Assembly: GCF_040958095.1 (NCBI RefSeq)
Contig: NC_091152.1
Location: 20,246,744 to 20,310,743, forward strand
Source: Procambarus clarkii
Taxonomy: Eukaryota; Arthropoda; Malacostraca; Decapoda; Cambaridae
Length of the DNA: 64,000 bases
Direction of reading: 5' to 3'
How positions within the stretch are numbered: the stretch's first letter is position 1; each line of letters starts with the position of its first letter. A model generated the notes under the pieces. The model ran no database searches and was not told the origin of the DNA. It saw only the letters and a program-made list of their open reading frames with translations. This document shows positions 1 through 11,029 of the stretch, one piece after another. A program made the translations under genes and the position numbers.

Positions 1-929
1 ATGTTGGGCTGCTCTACATAGAGCTCCCGCTGACCATGTTGGGCTACTCTACATAGAGCTCCCACTGACCATGACTATGTTGGGCTGCTCTACATAGAGC
101 TCCCACTGACCATGTCTATGTTGGGCTACTCTACATAGAGCTCCCACTGACCATGTCTATGTTGGGCTACTCTACATAGAGCTCCCACTGACCACGTCTA
201 TGTTGGGCTACTCTACATAGAGCTCCCACTGACCATGTCTATGTTGGGCTACTCTACATAGAGCTCCCACTGACCATGTCTATGTTGGGCTGCTCTACAT
301 AGAGCTCCCACTGACCATGTCCATGTTGGGCTACTCTACATAGAGCTTCCACTGACCATGTCTATGTTGGGCTGCTCTACATAGAGCTCCCACTGACCAT
401 GACTATGTTGGGCTGCTCTACATAGAGCTCCCACTGACCATGTCTATGTTGAGGCGCTCTACATAGAGCTCCCACTGACCATGTCCATGTTGGGCTACTC
501 TACATAAAGCTCCCACTGACCATGTCTATGTTGGGCTGCTCTACATAGAGCTCCCACTGACCACGTCTATGTTGGGCTACTCTACATAGAGCTCCCACTG
601 ACCACGTCTATGTTGGGCTACTCTACATAGAGCTCCCACTGACCACGTCTTTGTTGGGATACTCTACATAGAGCTCCCACTGACCACGTCTATGTTGGGC
701 TACTCTACCTAGAGCTCCCACTGACCACGTCTATGTTGGGCTGCTCTACATAGAGCTCCCACTGACCACGTCTATGTTGGGCTACTCTACATAGAGCTCC
801 CACTGACCATGTCTATGTTGGGCTGCTCTACATAGAGCTCCCACTGACCACGTCTATGTTGGGCTACTCTACATAGAGCTCCCACTGACCACGTCTATGT
901 TGGGCTGCTCTACATAGAGCTCCCACTCC
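1..929. repeat. 41-bp minisatellite, about 22-23 units
   Basis: A head-to-tail array of a 41-bp unit runs from the window edge to about 929, so its true left end is not seen. Most units share the core TTGGGCTACTCTACATAGAG and vary mainly at ACT/GCT and at the ATGTCT/ACGTCT spacer. Each unit holds the near-perfect inverted repeat GCTCTA-CA-TAGAGC. The first unit is shorter because the spacer is missing. No gene is seen. Confidence 0.95.
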
Positions 930-982
930 ATGTAGAGATCATTAACACAACACTGGTTGTGGACTCACTATAAAACAAATAT

Positions 983-1246
983 ATCATCATACCGTAAAGA
1001 GTACCTATCATCATATCGTAAGGAGTACCTATCATCATATCGTAAGGAGTACCTATCATCATATCGTAAGGAGTACCTATCATCATATCGTAAGGAGTAC
1101 CTATCATCATATCGTAAGGAGTACCTATCATCATATCGTAAGGAGTACCTATCATCATATCGTAAGGAGTACCTATCATCATATCGTAAGGAGTACCTAT
1201 CATCATATCGTAAGGAGTACCTATCATCATACCGTAAAGAGTACCT
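983..1246. repeat. 24-bp minisatellite, 11 units
   Basis: Eleven exact-length 24-bp units lie head to tail. Units 2 to 10 are identical, while the first and last both carry the same two substitutions (ACCGTAAAG in place of ATCGTAAGG). Because 24 is a multiple of three, several frames stay open here, and these are not genes. Confidence 0.95.
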
Positions 1247-1621
1247 CTCATACTGAACAATTGTGAGTGAATATTGTAGTTATAACTCCTTAAATTAATC
1301 ATATTGCAACGTATGTTAGACCAATACATGAATATGCAGCACCTTGTGAAGCGCCAAAGAAAATGTTAAATAGATTAAAGGTTTAAAACAAGATTTGTGG
1401 CAGAATTAGAGTTAACATAATAGAACAAGCTTAAAAGAACAATATTTCACAACCCAAGAGGAGAGACGAAACTGAGGGGGACATGATCACCACATGAAAA
1501 ATACTAAGACGGAATAGAAAAGATGAGTAAGGCCTTCGTCTTTAAACTGAGGGAAGAAAATAAGACTTGGATGGGACCTAGACACGTAATTGAATCGAAT
1601 AAATGTAAAGAAATACATAAC
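1247..1621. other. AT-rich intergenic DNA, nothing recognised
   Basis: No open frame with supporting features, no RNA gene and no tandem repeat is visible between the 24-bp array and the SINE tail hairpin. Confidence 0.5.
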
Positions 1622-1653
1622 CTCAAGATAACCTCCGTTCACGTTATCTTGAG
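1622..1653. repeat. Perfect 11-bp inverted repeat at the SINE tail
   Basis: CTCAAGATAAC (1622-1632) and GTTATCTTGAG (1643-1653) are exact reverse complements around a 10-nt loop. They lie at the 3' side of the minus-strand SINE, so they may be part of its tail or a target-derived structure. Confidence 0.8.
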
Positions 1654-1885
1654 ATGATTTCGGGGCTTTAGTGTCCCCGCGGCCCGGTCCTCGACCAGGC
1701 CTCCACTCCCAGGAAGCAGCCCGTGACAGCTGACTAACACCCAGGTACCTATTTTACTGCTAGGTAACAGGGGCATAGGGTGAAAGAAACTCTGCCCATT
1801 GTTTCTCGCCGGCGCCCGGGATCGACCCCGGGACCACAGGATCACAAGTCCAGCGTGCTGTCCGCTCGGCCGACCGGCTCCCTGT
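1633..1885 (-). mobile_element. tRNA-derived SINE
   Basis: On the minus strand the element begins near 1885 with a tRNA-like head. The A-box-like TCGGCCGAGCGGA is at 1861-1873, and the B-box-like GGTCGATCCC is at 1818-1827 inside a CCCGGG/CCCGGG stem. A GCCGG/CCGGC acceptor-like pairing can also be drawn. The anticodon-like loop is CTTGTGA. A tRNA-unrelated body follows, down to GATGATTTCGGGG. I recognise this sequence type as a dispersed decapod SINE from memory only. Target-site duplications were not clear. Confidence 0.8.
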
Positions 1886-2100
1886 GAAGGACGGTGAACA
1901 AGTAGAATGTACTGAAAGATGTCCTGGAAGCCACCTCCATCCACTGCTCTAAGGTCATATTCGACATTATTTCGCACGTCAGTAAAGTTGAACTGCCCTC
2001 TGTACCGGCCTAGTACCTGTACACTGCAGGTACAGCCGGGGCCAGTAGGCGGGTTACATACAGCTGTAGCCCTTACTTCCCTGAAGTCACTAATAGGTAA

Positions 2101-2400
2101 TTACTGATAGGTAAGTTCCACCATCACCACTATCTCCCCCCAATCACCATCACCATAGCAACCATCATCACCACAACCACCACTATTCGCTAATACCATC
2201 ATTATCGCTACCATTATTACTAATACCACCACCACCACCACACGGACCACCACACCAACCACCATCACCACCACCACATGGACCACCAACACCACTACCA
2301 CCAGCACACCAACCACCACCACCACACCAACCACCACCACCACATGGACCACCACCACCACTACCACCACCACACCAACCACCACCACCACTGTAAAAGG
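2101..2400. repeat. ACC/CAC microsatellite tract
   Basis: An imperfect (ACC)n/(CAC)n array with CAT and AAC interruptions ends in a poly-G stretch near 2400-2420. The long open frames through it (His-rich on +, Gly/Val-rich on -) are produced by the triplet repeat and have no gene-like context. Confidence 0.9.
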
Positions 2401-2790
2401 GGGGAGGGAGGGGGGGGGAGGTGCCAACTACCAGTTTCATTACACTTAAATAAAGCAACAAAGAAACTAGAGAACCACCACAGCCACTGCTAAAGCAAAC
2501 AGTACACTCTTGACTAACTTCTGTCGACTTAACACAAGTCATGTCACCTGTGCCATGAGTCATGAGTCATGACACCTGTGTCACAATGACACACTTGTCA
2601 CGACTCACAATGACACACTTCACTGTCACACCTCGTCAATCTCAATCTTACACTGAATCAAATGAATGAACACTGAACAAATCCATTTAGAGTAATTACT
2701 CACAGCTAATTCATTATTCACAACATTATTTAGTGTGTGTGGGGTTGGGGTTTTTATAACCCTCTGGATGAAAAAAACATTTATTTTCAG
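2401..2790. other. Unique DNA, nothing firmly recognised
   Basis: The stretch contains repeated TGACAC/GTGTCA words (about 2540-2640) and AT-rich DNA ending in a polypyrimidine-AG acceptor-like site at 2780-2790. No gene body is visible. Confidence 0.4.
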
Positions 2791-3155
2791 TCCTACTTTG
2801 TGAGGACATACTCTCCAGCACTATATCTGTGATTGTCCTGCTATCAGTGACTTCAGACCAAATGGTATGAGGTACTTTGAGATCTGTAATTGCTTCATAC
2901 ACTCAGAAATATTGGAAGATATTCTTGTCCTGTTCCCAGATTTTGCTAGTGGGGGGCTAATAGATCAGCCTTACATAGTTTGTTCTCTCCTGATCCTGGT
3001 CCCATGTATGACTGGCCGTCCTGTGAGGTGGGGATGTTGGATGAGCTTGTAGCTAGTTTATGATCTACACTGTAATCTTCCATATAGAATAGGGTAGCAG
3101 CACATTGTTGTGTATACCTAAGCTTGTCAATAAAAAAGAAATCATTAATAAAGGT
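2791..3155 (+). other. Possible 3' terminal exon of an unseen + strand gene
   Basis: A good acceptor-like sequence (TTATTTTCAG, ending at 2790) is followed by a short open frame that stops with TGA at 2830-2832. An A/T-rich stretch after it carries two AATAAA signals at 3129-3134 and 3147-3152. A second open frame covers about 2806-3052. No upstream exons can be tied to it and the encoded residues match nothing I know, so it could equally be chance. Confidence 0.2.
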
Positions 3156-3849
3156 TTTAAATTATAGCTTGTATTATTATTATTATTACCAGTATTATCC
3201 TTATTAAATCATAAATGTTAACCATGGATCATTAAGATCTCGTATTGATATGTAATGTTAGTACTGTAGTTCATACAGTCATCATTATAGGTTTAAGTAT
3301 TCAATGAGAGAAGTTTTTGACATTTTAATCCTTCTTACCTAACAATTTATGCAACACATTTTTCTTTTATGTCTCACCCAGATTTAATTTCAAAATAAAA
3401 CCAAACAAAATAAATTAAAAATGGGTATGTAGCGCTAAGGTACACCCCTAGCTATACTTATTGTGAGGTGAACAGGGGCATTTGGTGATAGTAAATGCTC
3501 CCATCAGCCACCTTCTCTCATATTTCATATTCACCGGTGTTTATTTACTTAACAACTACTGGTATAATATCTTGCTATTATAAAACTAATTCTAATATCA
3601 TAAAAGACATATTTACTACAAGCTTCGAGCAGAGAATGCATATATAGTTAACACAAACGACGCCTCTCTATGAAACTCTCCTGCTAAAATGTTTTATTTA
3701 TTGTAAAATCCATCCTCCGTGTTGTGTAAAAGAGAAAAATTTAGTTATATCCAGTTTACGTAAAGCTACGAGTAGTGAACAGCAACCTTAGCGCGACAGA
3801 TCATACTTACAAAGATTTTCCTTCTTAAATGCGTACCTGAATACCGACG
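3156..3849. other. AT-rich flanking DNA, no gene seen
   Basis: Low-complexity AT-rich sequence with no convincing open frame. It does not resemble the 5' flank of the gene copies, so the tandem array seems to begin at its right edge. Confidence 0.5.
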
Positions 3850-3920
3850 TAGACACTACGAAGGTGCTAAGAAGAAAAACATTCGTAAGTACATACGTAA
3901 CTGCTTTGTGAATCTGGCCC

Positions 3921-4062
3921 CAGGAGGCTTGCAGAGACAAGCCGCCCGTAGAGAGCCAGGAGGCTTACAGAGACAAGCCGCCCGTAGAGAGCCAGCAGGA
4001 TTACAGAGACAAGCCGCCCGTAGAGAGCCAGCAGGATTACAGAGAAAAGCTGCCTGTAGAGT
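3921..4062. repeat. 36-bp minisatellite, array 0 (4 units)
   Basis: Four 36-bp units of the type CAGGCTTACAGAGACAAGCC + GCCTGTAGAGAGCCAG. Each unit can pair GGCTT with AAGCC and CAGGC with GCCTG. This array marks the left edge of the repeated locus, and its units have more variants (AGGAGGCTTG, AGCAGGATTA) than the other arrays. Confidence 0.9.
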
Positions 4063-4272
4063 AAAAAGGGCGGGAAAGGAAGCCGTGTGACAGTATAGGC
4101 GAGAATCGCCCCTTGTCCTCAAAGCAGGAATTACAGGCTATCCGCTCTCTAAGAAGTACGGAACAGAACCTTAAGGAGGGTAAGGGCCTTAGAGCATTCA
4201 ACTCGGAGGTAAGAGATATGGGGCGACCAAGACAAACAAGTGTCAAAGATTAACCCCAAAAGCTTAACGGAA

Positions 4273-4485
4273 GGAATTATCAAAGGAAAGCGCCAAGCCA
4301 TTACGACTGTATAGCACTGGGAAGGGGTCAGGATAAGGATTTGGGATGGGACGAGGGAAGGAATGGTGCCCCAACCACTTGGACGGTCGGGGATTGAACG
4401 GTGATCTGCATGAAGAGAGACTGTCGCTCTACCGTCCAGCCCAAGATATCTTGGGCTAGGTATTGTCCCTCAGCAAGGGACAAGG
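4273..4485 (-). mobile_element. tRNA-derived SINE with target-site duplication
   Basis: A 213-bp minus-strand SINE is inserted in LINE B. Flanking 14-bp duplications AAAGCTTARCGGAA lie at 4259-4272 and 4486-4499, with one mismatch. The head has a B-box-like GTTCAATCCCC (4389-4399) and an A-box-like GGACGGTAGAGCG (4425-4437). The body after the tRNA part (CCAAGTGGTTGGGGCACCAT) is one I recall from decapod genomes. The duplication mismatch suggests an insertion that is not very recent. Confidence 0.85.
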
Positions 4486-7195
4486 AAAGCTTAGCGGAAT
4501 CCTTGTACTCAAGGGGATGACCATAGAGTGACAGAGGGGGGACAAAGAACGACATGCTTCCGAGTAAAAGTCATAGCACAAGTCTTAGACGTAGAAAACC
4601 AAAAGCCATGACAGGTGGCCCAAGACAACACGGCATCAATCTCAATTTGAAGCCGCAGTTGAAGGAGAGGCGAATCATCACCCCGACAGCAAAGGGTATG
4701 ATTGTCTACATAGAGAGCGGAGAAGACGCCAGAAGGGAGGGAGGAAAGGAGACCATTGAGGGCAAATAGAAAAAAAAGAGTAGTGCTCAGAAAACTACCT
4801 TGGGTTACACCCTCATATTGCCGAAAAGGGGCAGAGAGAGCGGTACCAAGCCTCATTCGAAAGGAACGACGAGAGAGGAAGCTTTGGAGAAAGAGAGGGA
4901 GATGACCACGAAGGCCAAAAGAATGAAGTTGGGACAGAATATGATATCGCCAAGTGGTGTCGTAAGCCTTTTCCAGGTCAAAGAGGGCGGCAACAATTGC
5001 AACGGGTCCGCCACAAGAGTACCACGGGGGTAAAGGACCGGCGAGACATCAGGAACGAACTTACCTGCAATCTTGCGGACACGCTTCCGTATCTGCGGCA
5101 GAAGAGTTTCGCACGTAATGGTGGAAACATGAGACTTCCAACACTCACGCTTCGATGCTGACCATCCGTACAGCTAAGATGGTGTCATGAAAAAGGAGGA
5201 GGGCGTGAGGGAGAGGCAGAAGGGAGAGGTCAGAGAGCAGCACGGAGGGTAAATAGGTTCCAGTCCGCCTTAGCAAACTGCCACCTAGGGAAGGAGAGGG
5301 GAGGGTGAAGAGAGAAAATGGTAACAAGGATGGGGGAAAATGGTCACTGCCTTTTAGGTCATCAAGAACCCGAAACGTGAAATCCAAGTAAAGAGACGAC
5401 GAGCAGAGAGAAAGATCAAGACAGGAAAGGGTGCGAGACCGAGAGTACAAATGAGTGGGCTCACCAGAATTCAGAAGAGACAGGGAGGAAGAGAGGATGA
5501 ACGGTTTGAGAAGGCGACCCCGGGTGTTTGCCAGAGTATGGCCCCAGAGGGATTGTCGACAATTGAAATCACCCAGCAGGAGCACCGGCTCTGGCAAAGA
5601 GTCCGTTGGGTGCTTAAGATGGGTAAGAGAAAGCGGGACATTTGGAGGGAGATAAAGGGAACAAACCATGTACCATTTACGCACAAAGACAAGTGCAACA
5701 GAACATTGGAGAGGCGACGGAAAAAGCAAAGGGGGACAAAGGGAACATCAGAATGAATCAAGAGAGCAGAGAAGAGGAACGGGTGGGGGGTGGGGGGGGA
5801 GAGAAAGGAATAGTCACGGAAGCGACCAGGACGAGCACCAAGCATCGGCTCCTGGAGACAGACACAAAGGGGCGAAAACTTCGAAATCCGAAGTTGGCAT
5901 AATATTCACGAATATTCCATTGAAGAATAGACATCGACAAGAAGAGAAAGGACAGCAACAGAGGACAATGGAGCGAGTGTGTCGGAGGCAGGGGGCGAGG
6001 AAGAATGTGAAGCCTTCTTACCCGCCGGAGAGGAGGGAGAGGAGAGGCGCCAGGCTTATGCTTCCCACTCAAAGAGACCGGCATCCCAGCAGTGTACCGG
6101 GCAACAGATTCAAGCGTCTCACCAGGAGCAGCAGAAAGATTGCAAACACGATGGCCGCTGGGAGAGTGATGGACATCAGCTCGCACTGACAGGCGGCGTG
6201 GAGAGCTAAGAGATGGGGGAGAAGGATGGGAAGGAGGATAGGAGGGAGACGAAGAAGACAGGAGACGAGATAGACTGGGTAGAAAGGGGAACCCCCAGAC
6301 AGAACCATGAGGGGGACTAGCGTAGAACTGAAAGGAACAGAGGCGGCGGCGGTGGGCCTGTCTGAGTCTAAGGCCAGGAAACGGTTGAGAGACTGAGGAA
6401 GGTGGGAAAGACGAGGAGAAAAAGGGCGCAATACGCAAGCATAAGAGACCAGCGAAAAGGGGGAAGACAGCGAACTTTGTGCCTCACCTCAGGAAAAGAA
6501 ACGGTCTCAGTGCTTCTAGTTGAGGACGACTGCCTCAAGCTTGTAATGTATACACACGCGAAAGAAGGTAGGGTGGGCCTCACCGCAATTGAGGCAGAGA
6601 GCCCGAGAAGAAGTGCACTCCGACTTAGTGACCTGCGTCCCCACACAAGGGTCAGACAGCACTGGAGCACCCGAGAGCACCATGCCCAAACCTCCAGCAC
6701 TTATTACAGAGCCGAGGAGATGGAATGTACTCCTGGGCAGAGCACCTGGCACCAGCAAGAATGACAGAGGGCAGAAGGGTCCTACCATCAAAGGTAATCT
6801 TCACAACCCGAAGGGACTGATGGCAACGACCACGAGGGGGACGAGTGAATGTATCTACCTGGAGGACAGAATGGCCTTTGGCATCGAGGATATACTAATT
6901 ATCACCGTGACAGTTCTGCAGATTCCTAACACCGGTCGCAACATGGGGTGGGAGGAGAAGTGCCAACACCGGCATTCAACCGAGCGATCTTTGAGACTCG
7001 AACAGGGGTCTTGCCACGGCAGGACAAGGCGGCCAAGCAGGTTGCTGCATCCTGAAAAGGAGCAGCAACAACACGTGTACCGAGACGGGTGGGGTTGAAA
7101 GTAACAGGCATCTACTGAATCAACAAGGTGTCTATGGAGGAAGAAATCAGGTGGTGTAGAATCCAGAGGGAGGAGATCAAAGTATTTGGCCCACG

Positions 7196-7207
7196 AAGCG
7201 GGACCAA
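7196..7207. repeat. Target-site duplication, left, of LINE A1
   Basis: AAGCGGGACCAA here equals 13495-13506. It lies where the LINE A1 3' tail meets LINE B ORF1. Confidence 0.9.
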
Positions 7208-7289
7208 GTAAGTAAGTAATTATCAAAAGAAGGCACCAAACCGGGAAGGCTATGTAGCACCATCAAATACGCAAAATAATCAGAGGGCG

Positions 7290-10200
7290 CTAAATATCAC
7301 CAAGGATGCCAATACGAGAACAAAAACGCATAAGGCGAACGATATCAAAAGTATCCGAGTCACCAAGAATTCTATCGAGGGACAGGTGACCGCGAGGGGC
7401 GGTCGGAAAGCAAGACACACGCTCGTCCTGGAAGTTAGGACATTCAAGAAGGACATGCACGACCGTAAGAGGGACAATGCAACTAGGACAATAAGGAGCA
7501 GGGCGGCGCTCCATCAAGTGACCATGGGTTAAGCGAGTATGGCCAATACGCAACCTCGCCAGAGCTGTTTCCCACCGCCGGTTACGGTGGAAGGAGGACG
7601 GCCACGAGGAAACACAACATTTAAGAGTACGTAGCTTGTTACCAGTAACAGACAACCAAGAAGCCTGCCAACGGGTAAGGACTGAGGAATGGATAACCGG
7701 GTAAAAGTCGGAATACGGAATGCCTTTACGAGAGATGGGACAAGAGCGGACAGCTTCCTTAGCGGCAGCATCCACACGCTCATTTAAAGACACACCAATA
7801 TGGCTGGGAACCCAACAAAACTCAACCGACTTAAATTTACTGTGAACGAGAAACAGCCAATGCTGGATCTCGACAACTACTGGATGAACCGGATTAAAGG
7901 ACCCGAGAGCCATGAGGGCACTACGAGACTCAACAACAACCACAAAGGAAGACTGACAACGAGAAAGCAGGAGACGAAGACCATAGAGAATAGCATAAAG
8001 TTCCGCTGTAAAGATGCTAGTCTCCGGAGGCAAGCGACACATATAAGGGCAATCAGGAAACACAACAGAGTAGCCAACACCGTCCGCTGACTTAGACCCA
8101 TCGGTGAAGACAGAAACGGAGCGGGAGTGAGAAGAAAAGTGCTCGAGGAAAAGGCGTTTTAGAACCGTAGGAGGGGTAAAAGTGATACGGGTCAAGGAAG
8201 TACAAAACCGCGGAAGAGGGACCCTCCACGGGGGCAAAGAAGGAACAACACGAGGAGAAACATCAGAAATACGAACGGAGAGAGAATCCTGTAGGCGAGA
8301 TAACCGGACAGAAAGAGGAAGGTGGTGAAGAGGAACAGGAACCGCAGGAGGGGTAAAAGTTAAAGCACGACAGAGGCGAGAGGAAGGATGTTGCAAGGAC
8401 CGCGCAAGATAGCGAAGACAGTAGCGATCACGGCGGTCCTGGAGAGACAGGAAGCCAGTGTCAACATATAAGCTAAGGATGGGAGTCGAACGAAAGGCAC
8501 CAGAACTGAGGCGCAACCCAGTATGGTGCAAAGCATCAAGACGGCGAAGAGTAGAAGGAGAAGCAGACGAGTAAGCAGGGCAACCATAATCGAGCTTAGA
8601 CAGGACGAGAGAGGAATGTAAAGCAAGGAGAGTGCGCCTATCTGCCCCCCAAGAAGTATGGGACAAGACCCGAAGGAGGGTAAGGGCCTTAGAGCACTCA
8701 ACACGGAGGTAAGAGATATGGGGAGACCAAGACAAACGAGTGACAAGGAATAACCCCAAAAGCTTCGCGGAATCTTTGTATTCAAGGGGATGACCATAAA
8801 GTGACAAAGAGGGACGAAGAACAACCCGTTTCCGCGTAAAAGTCATGGCACAAGTCTTAGAAGTAGAGAACTTGAAGCCATGACCTGTGGCCCAAGACGA
8901 CACGGCATCAATTGCAAGTTGAAGCCGGCATTGAAGGAGAGGCGAATCATCACCCTGACAACAAAGGGTAAGATCATCGACATAGAGAGCGGAGAAGACA
9001 CCAGAAGGAAGAGAGGAAAGAAGACCATTGAGGGCAACAAGAAAAAGAGTAGTGCTCAGAACACTACCCTGGGGCACACCTTCGTATTGCTGAAAAGAGG
9101 GAGAGAGAGCGGTACCAAGGCGCACCCGAAAGGAACGACGAGAGAGGAAGCTGCGGAGAAAGAGAGGGAGATGACCACGAAGGCCAAAAGAATGAAGTTG
9201 AGATAGGATATGATAACGCCAAGTGGTGTCGTAAGCCTTTTCTAGGTCAAAAAGGACGGCAACAACGGAGGTCTTCGCAGCAAAAGCAGTACGAATATAG
9301 ACCTCCAAGTTCACCAGGACATCTGTCGTGCTGCGGCACTTGCGGAAACCAAATTGAGAAGGGGAGAGGAGGTGATGGTGTTCCAGGAACCACATCAGAC
9401 GAACGTTAACCATACGTTCAAAGAGTTTGCAGACACAACTTGTGAGAGCAATAGGGCGAAAGTCCTTAGGGGAAGTACCCAGAGACCCCGGTTTGCGAAC
9501 AGGGAGGACAACGGCATCGAGCCAGTCCTCAGGGACTGACGACGACTCCCAGATCCGATTATACAGACTCAGTAAATACTGAGACGTGCTCGGAGGGAGA
9601 TGGCGAAGCATCTCATAATGAATACCATCGGAGCCCGCCGCCGTAGAACCGCAGAGGGCCAGGGCAGAACGAAGTTCAGAGAGAGAGAAGGGATCATTAT
9701 AGGGAAGCTGAAGATGAGTGCAGAAATCTAAAGGACGAGACTCAAGGACAGGTTTACGAAGAAGGAAAGATCGGGGAAGATGAAGACCAGAGCTAACAGA
9801 AGAAAAGTGGGAACCCAGTTCGGAAGCGACCTGCAACGGGTCCGCCACAAGAGTATCATGGAGGTGAAGGACCGATGAAACATCGGGAACGAACTTACCC
9901 GCTATCTTGCGGATACGCTTCCAGATCTGGGCCAGAGGGGTCTCGGACGTAATTGTTGAGACATAAGATGCCCAACATTCACGTTTAGCCGTACGGATGG
10001 CCCTACGGGCCACCGCACTCGCTTTCCGAAAGAAAAGAATCGGTCGTCTGCCTACGGCGGTGCCTCTTCCAGGCTGCACGCTGACAGCGGACAGCCCGAG
10101 CACAGTCCGCATTCCACCAGGGAACGCACTTCCGTGGACCCCGAGAGGAAGAGCGAGGAATAGAGCGGAGGGCAGTGTTGAAGACAGTGTCATGAAAAAG

Positions 10201-11006
10201 GAGGAGAGCGCGAGAGAGAGGCAGAAGGGAGAGGTCAGGGAGAGCAGCACTGAGGGTAAATAGGGTCCAGTCTGCCTTAGCAAACTGCCACCTAGGGAAA
10301 GAGAGGGAAGGGCGAAAAGAGAAAAAGGAAACAAGGATGGGGAAATGATCACTTCCATGGAGGTCATCAAGAACCTGCCACGTGAAATTTAAGTAAAGAG
10401 AAGAAGAGCAGAGAGAAAGATCAAGACAAGAAAGGGTGCGAGTCCGAGAGTCCAAATGAGTGGGCTCACCAGAATTCAGAAGAGACAGGGAAGAAGAGAG
10501 GAGAAACGGCTCAAGGAGGCGACCCCGGGTATTCGTCAGAACGTCACCCCAAAGAGAATGACGACAATTGAAGTCACCCAGCAGGAGCACAGGCTCCGGC
10601 AAGGAGTCCAGGAGGTGTTTCAAATCAGGAAGAGAGAGCGGGACACTCGGGGGGAGATAAATGGAACAAACTGTGTACCATTTCCCCACAAAGATACGAG
10701 CAGCAGAACAATGGAGAGGCGAAGGAAAAAGTAAAGGAACAAAGGGAACATCAGCCCGAACCAAGAGAGCAGAAGAATTAGAAGCCCCAGCAATGGCTGG
10801 GGGGGGGGGGAGAGAAAGGAATAGCCACGAAAACGACCAGGACGAGCACCAAGCATTGGCTCCTGGAGACAGACACAAAGGGGCGAAAACCGCGAAATCA
10901 GAAGTTGGAGTTCGAGGAAATTGGCGTAAGAACCTCGAACGTTCCATTCAAGAATGGACAACGACGAGAAGAGAAAGGACAAAAACAGAGAACAAGGAAG
11001 AAACAA
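7290..11006 (-). pseudogene. LINE A1 ORF2: endonuclease-reverse transcriptase-RNase H, frameshifted
   Basis: ORF2 of the LINE nicks target DNA and reverse-transcribes the element RNA. The N-terminus from 11006 has the apurinic-type endonuclease start (ILEWNVRG, then LQEPML). RT shows the FDLEKAYD motif, GVPQGSVLS and the YVDD catalytic box. RNase H shows FTDGSK, AELYAI, the PSHIG histidine and a final NERVD. The C-terminus has a C-x2-C...H...C knuckle. Three oddities are visible. A 12-G tract at 10799-10810 puts the first 60 or so endonuclease residues out of frame. A 5-bp deletion in an AAAAG repeat lies near 10031-10039. The third RNase H aspartate is GAG (Glu) at 7929-7931, where A2 has GAC. 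Confidence 0.9.
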
Positions 11007-11029
11007 AGGCGAAAGAGCAACAGAGCACG

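Larger units (their letters stand above)
4140..7207 (-). mobile_element. LINE B copy 0, ORF2/ORF1 part (degraded)
   Basis: Minus-strand remnant of an old I-superfamily LINE. Pieces of reverse transcriptase (4140-5000), endonuclease (about 5150-5900) and the ORF1 zinc-knuckle region (about 6000-7150) align in order with the intact LINE at 35.2-41.5 kb. About 570 bp between the RT and endonuclease parts is missing near 4998-5003. The frames are broken many times. It is interrupted by a SINE (4273-4485) and by LINE A1, and resumes at 13495. It is the only LINE B copy here that keeps much RT sequence. Confidence 0.85.

Noticed and set aside
1-1246. CRISPR-like array
   Set aside because: Repeats are contiguous without unique spacers, and the DNA is eukaryotic.
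957-1329. Open frames through the 24-bp array (SSYRKEYL on +, GTPYDMMI on -)
   Set aside because: Products of a 24-bp minisatellite with no flanking coding sequence.
1810-1885. A functional tRNA gene
   Set aside because: The tRNA-like head is degenerate and continues into a SINE body with a tail hairpin.
2183-2563. Gly-rich and His-rich open frames at the ACC tract
   Set aside because: Simple triplet repeat; no splice or conservation support.
3815-3921. GAATCTGGCCCC end with AGTTACGTATGTACTTACG on the minus strand, recalled as a decapod inverted-repeat transposon end
   Set aside because: The matching opposite end was not found in the window, and the recollection could not be checked.
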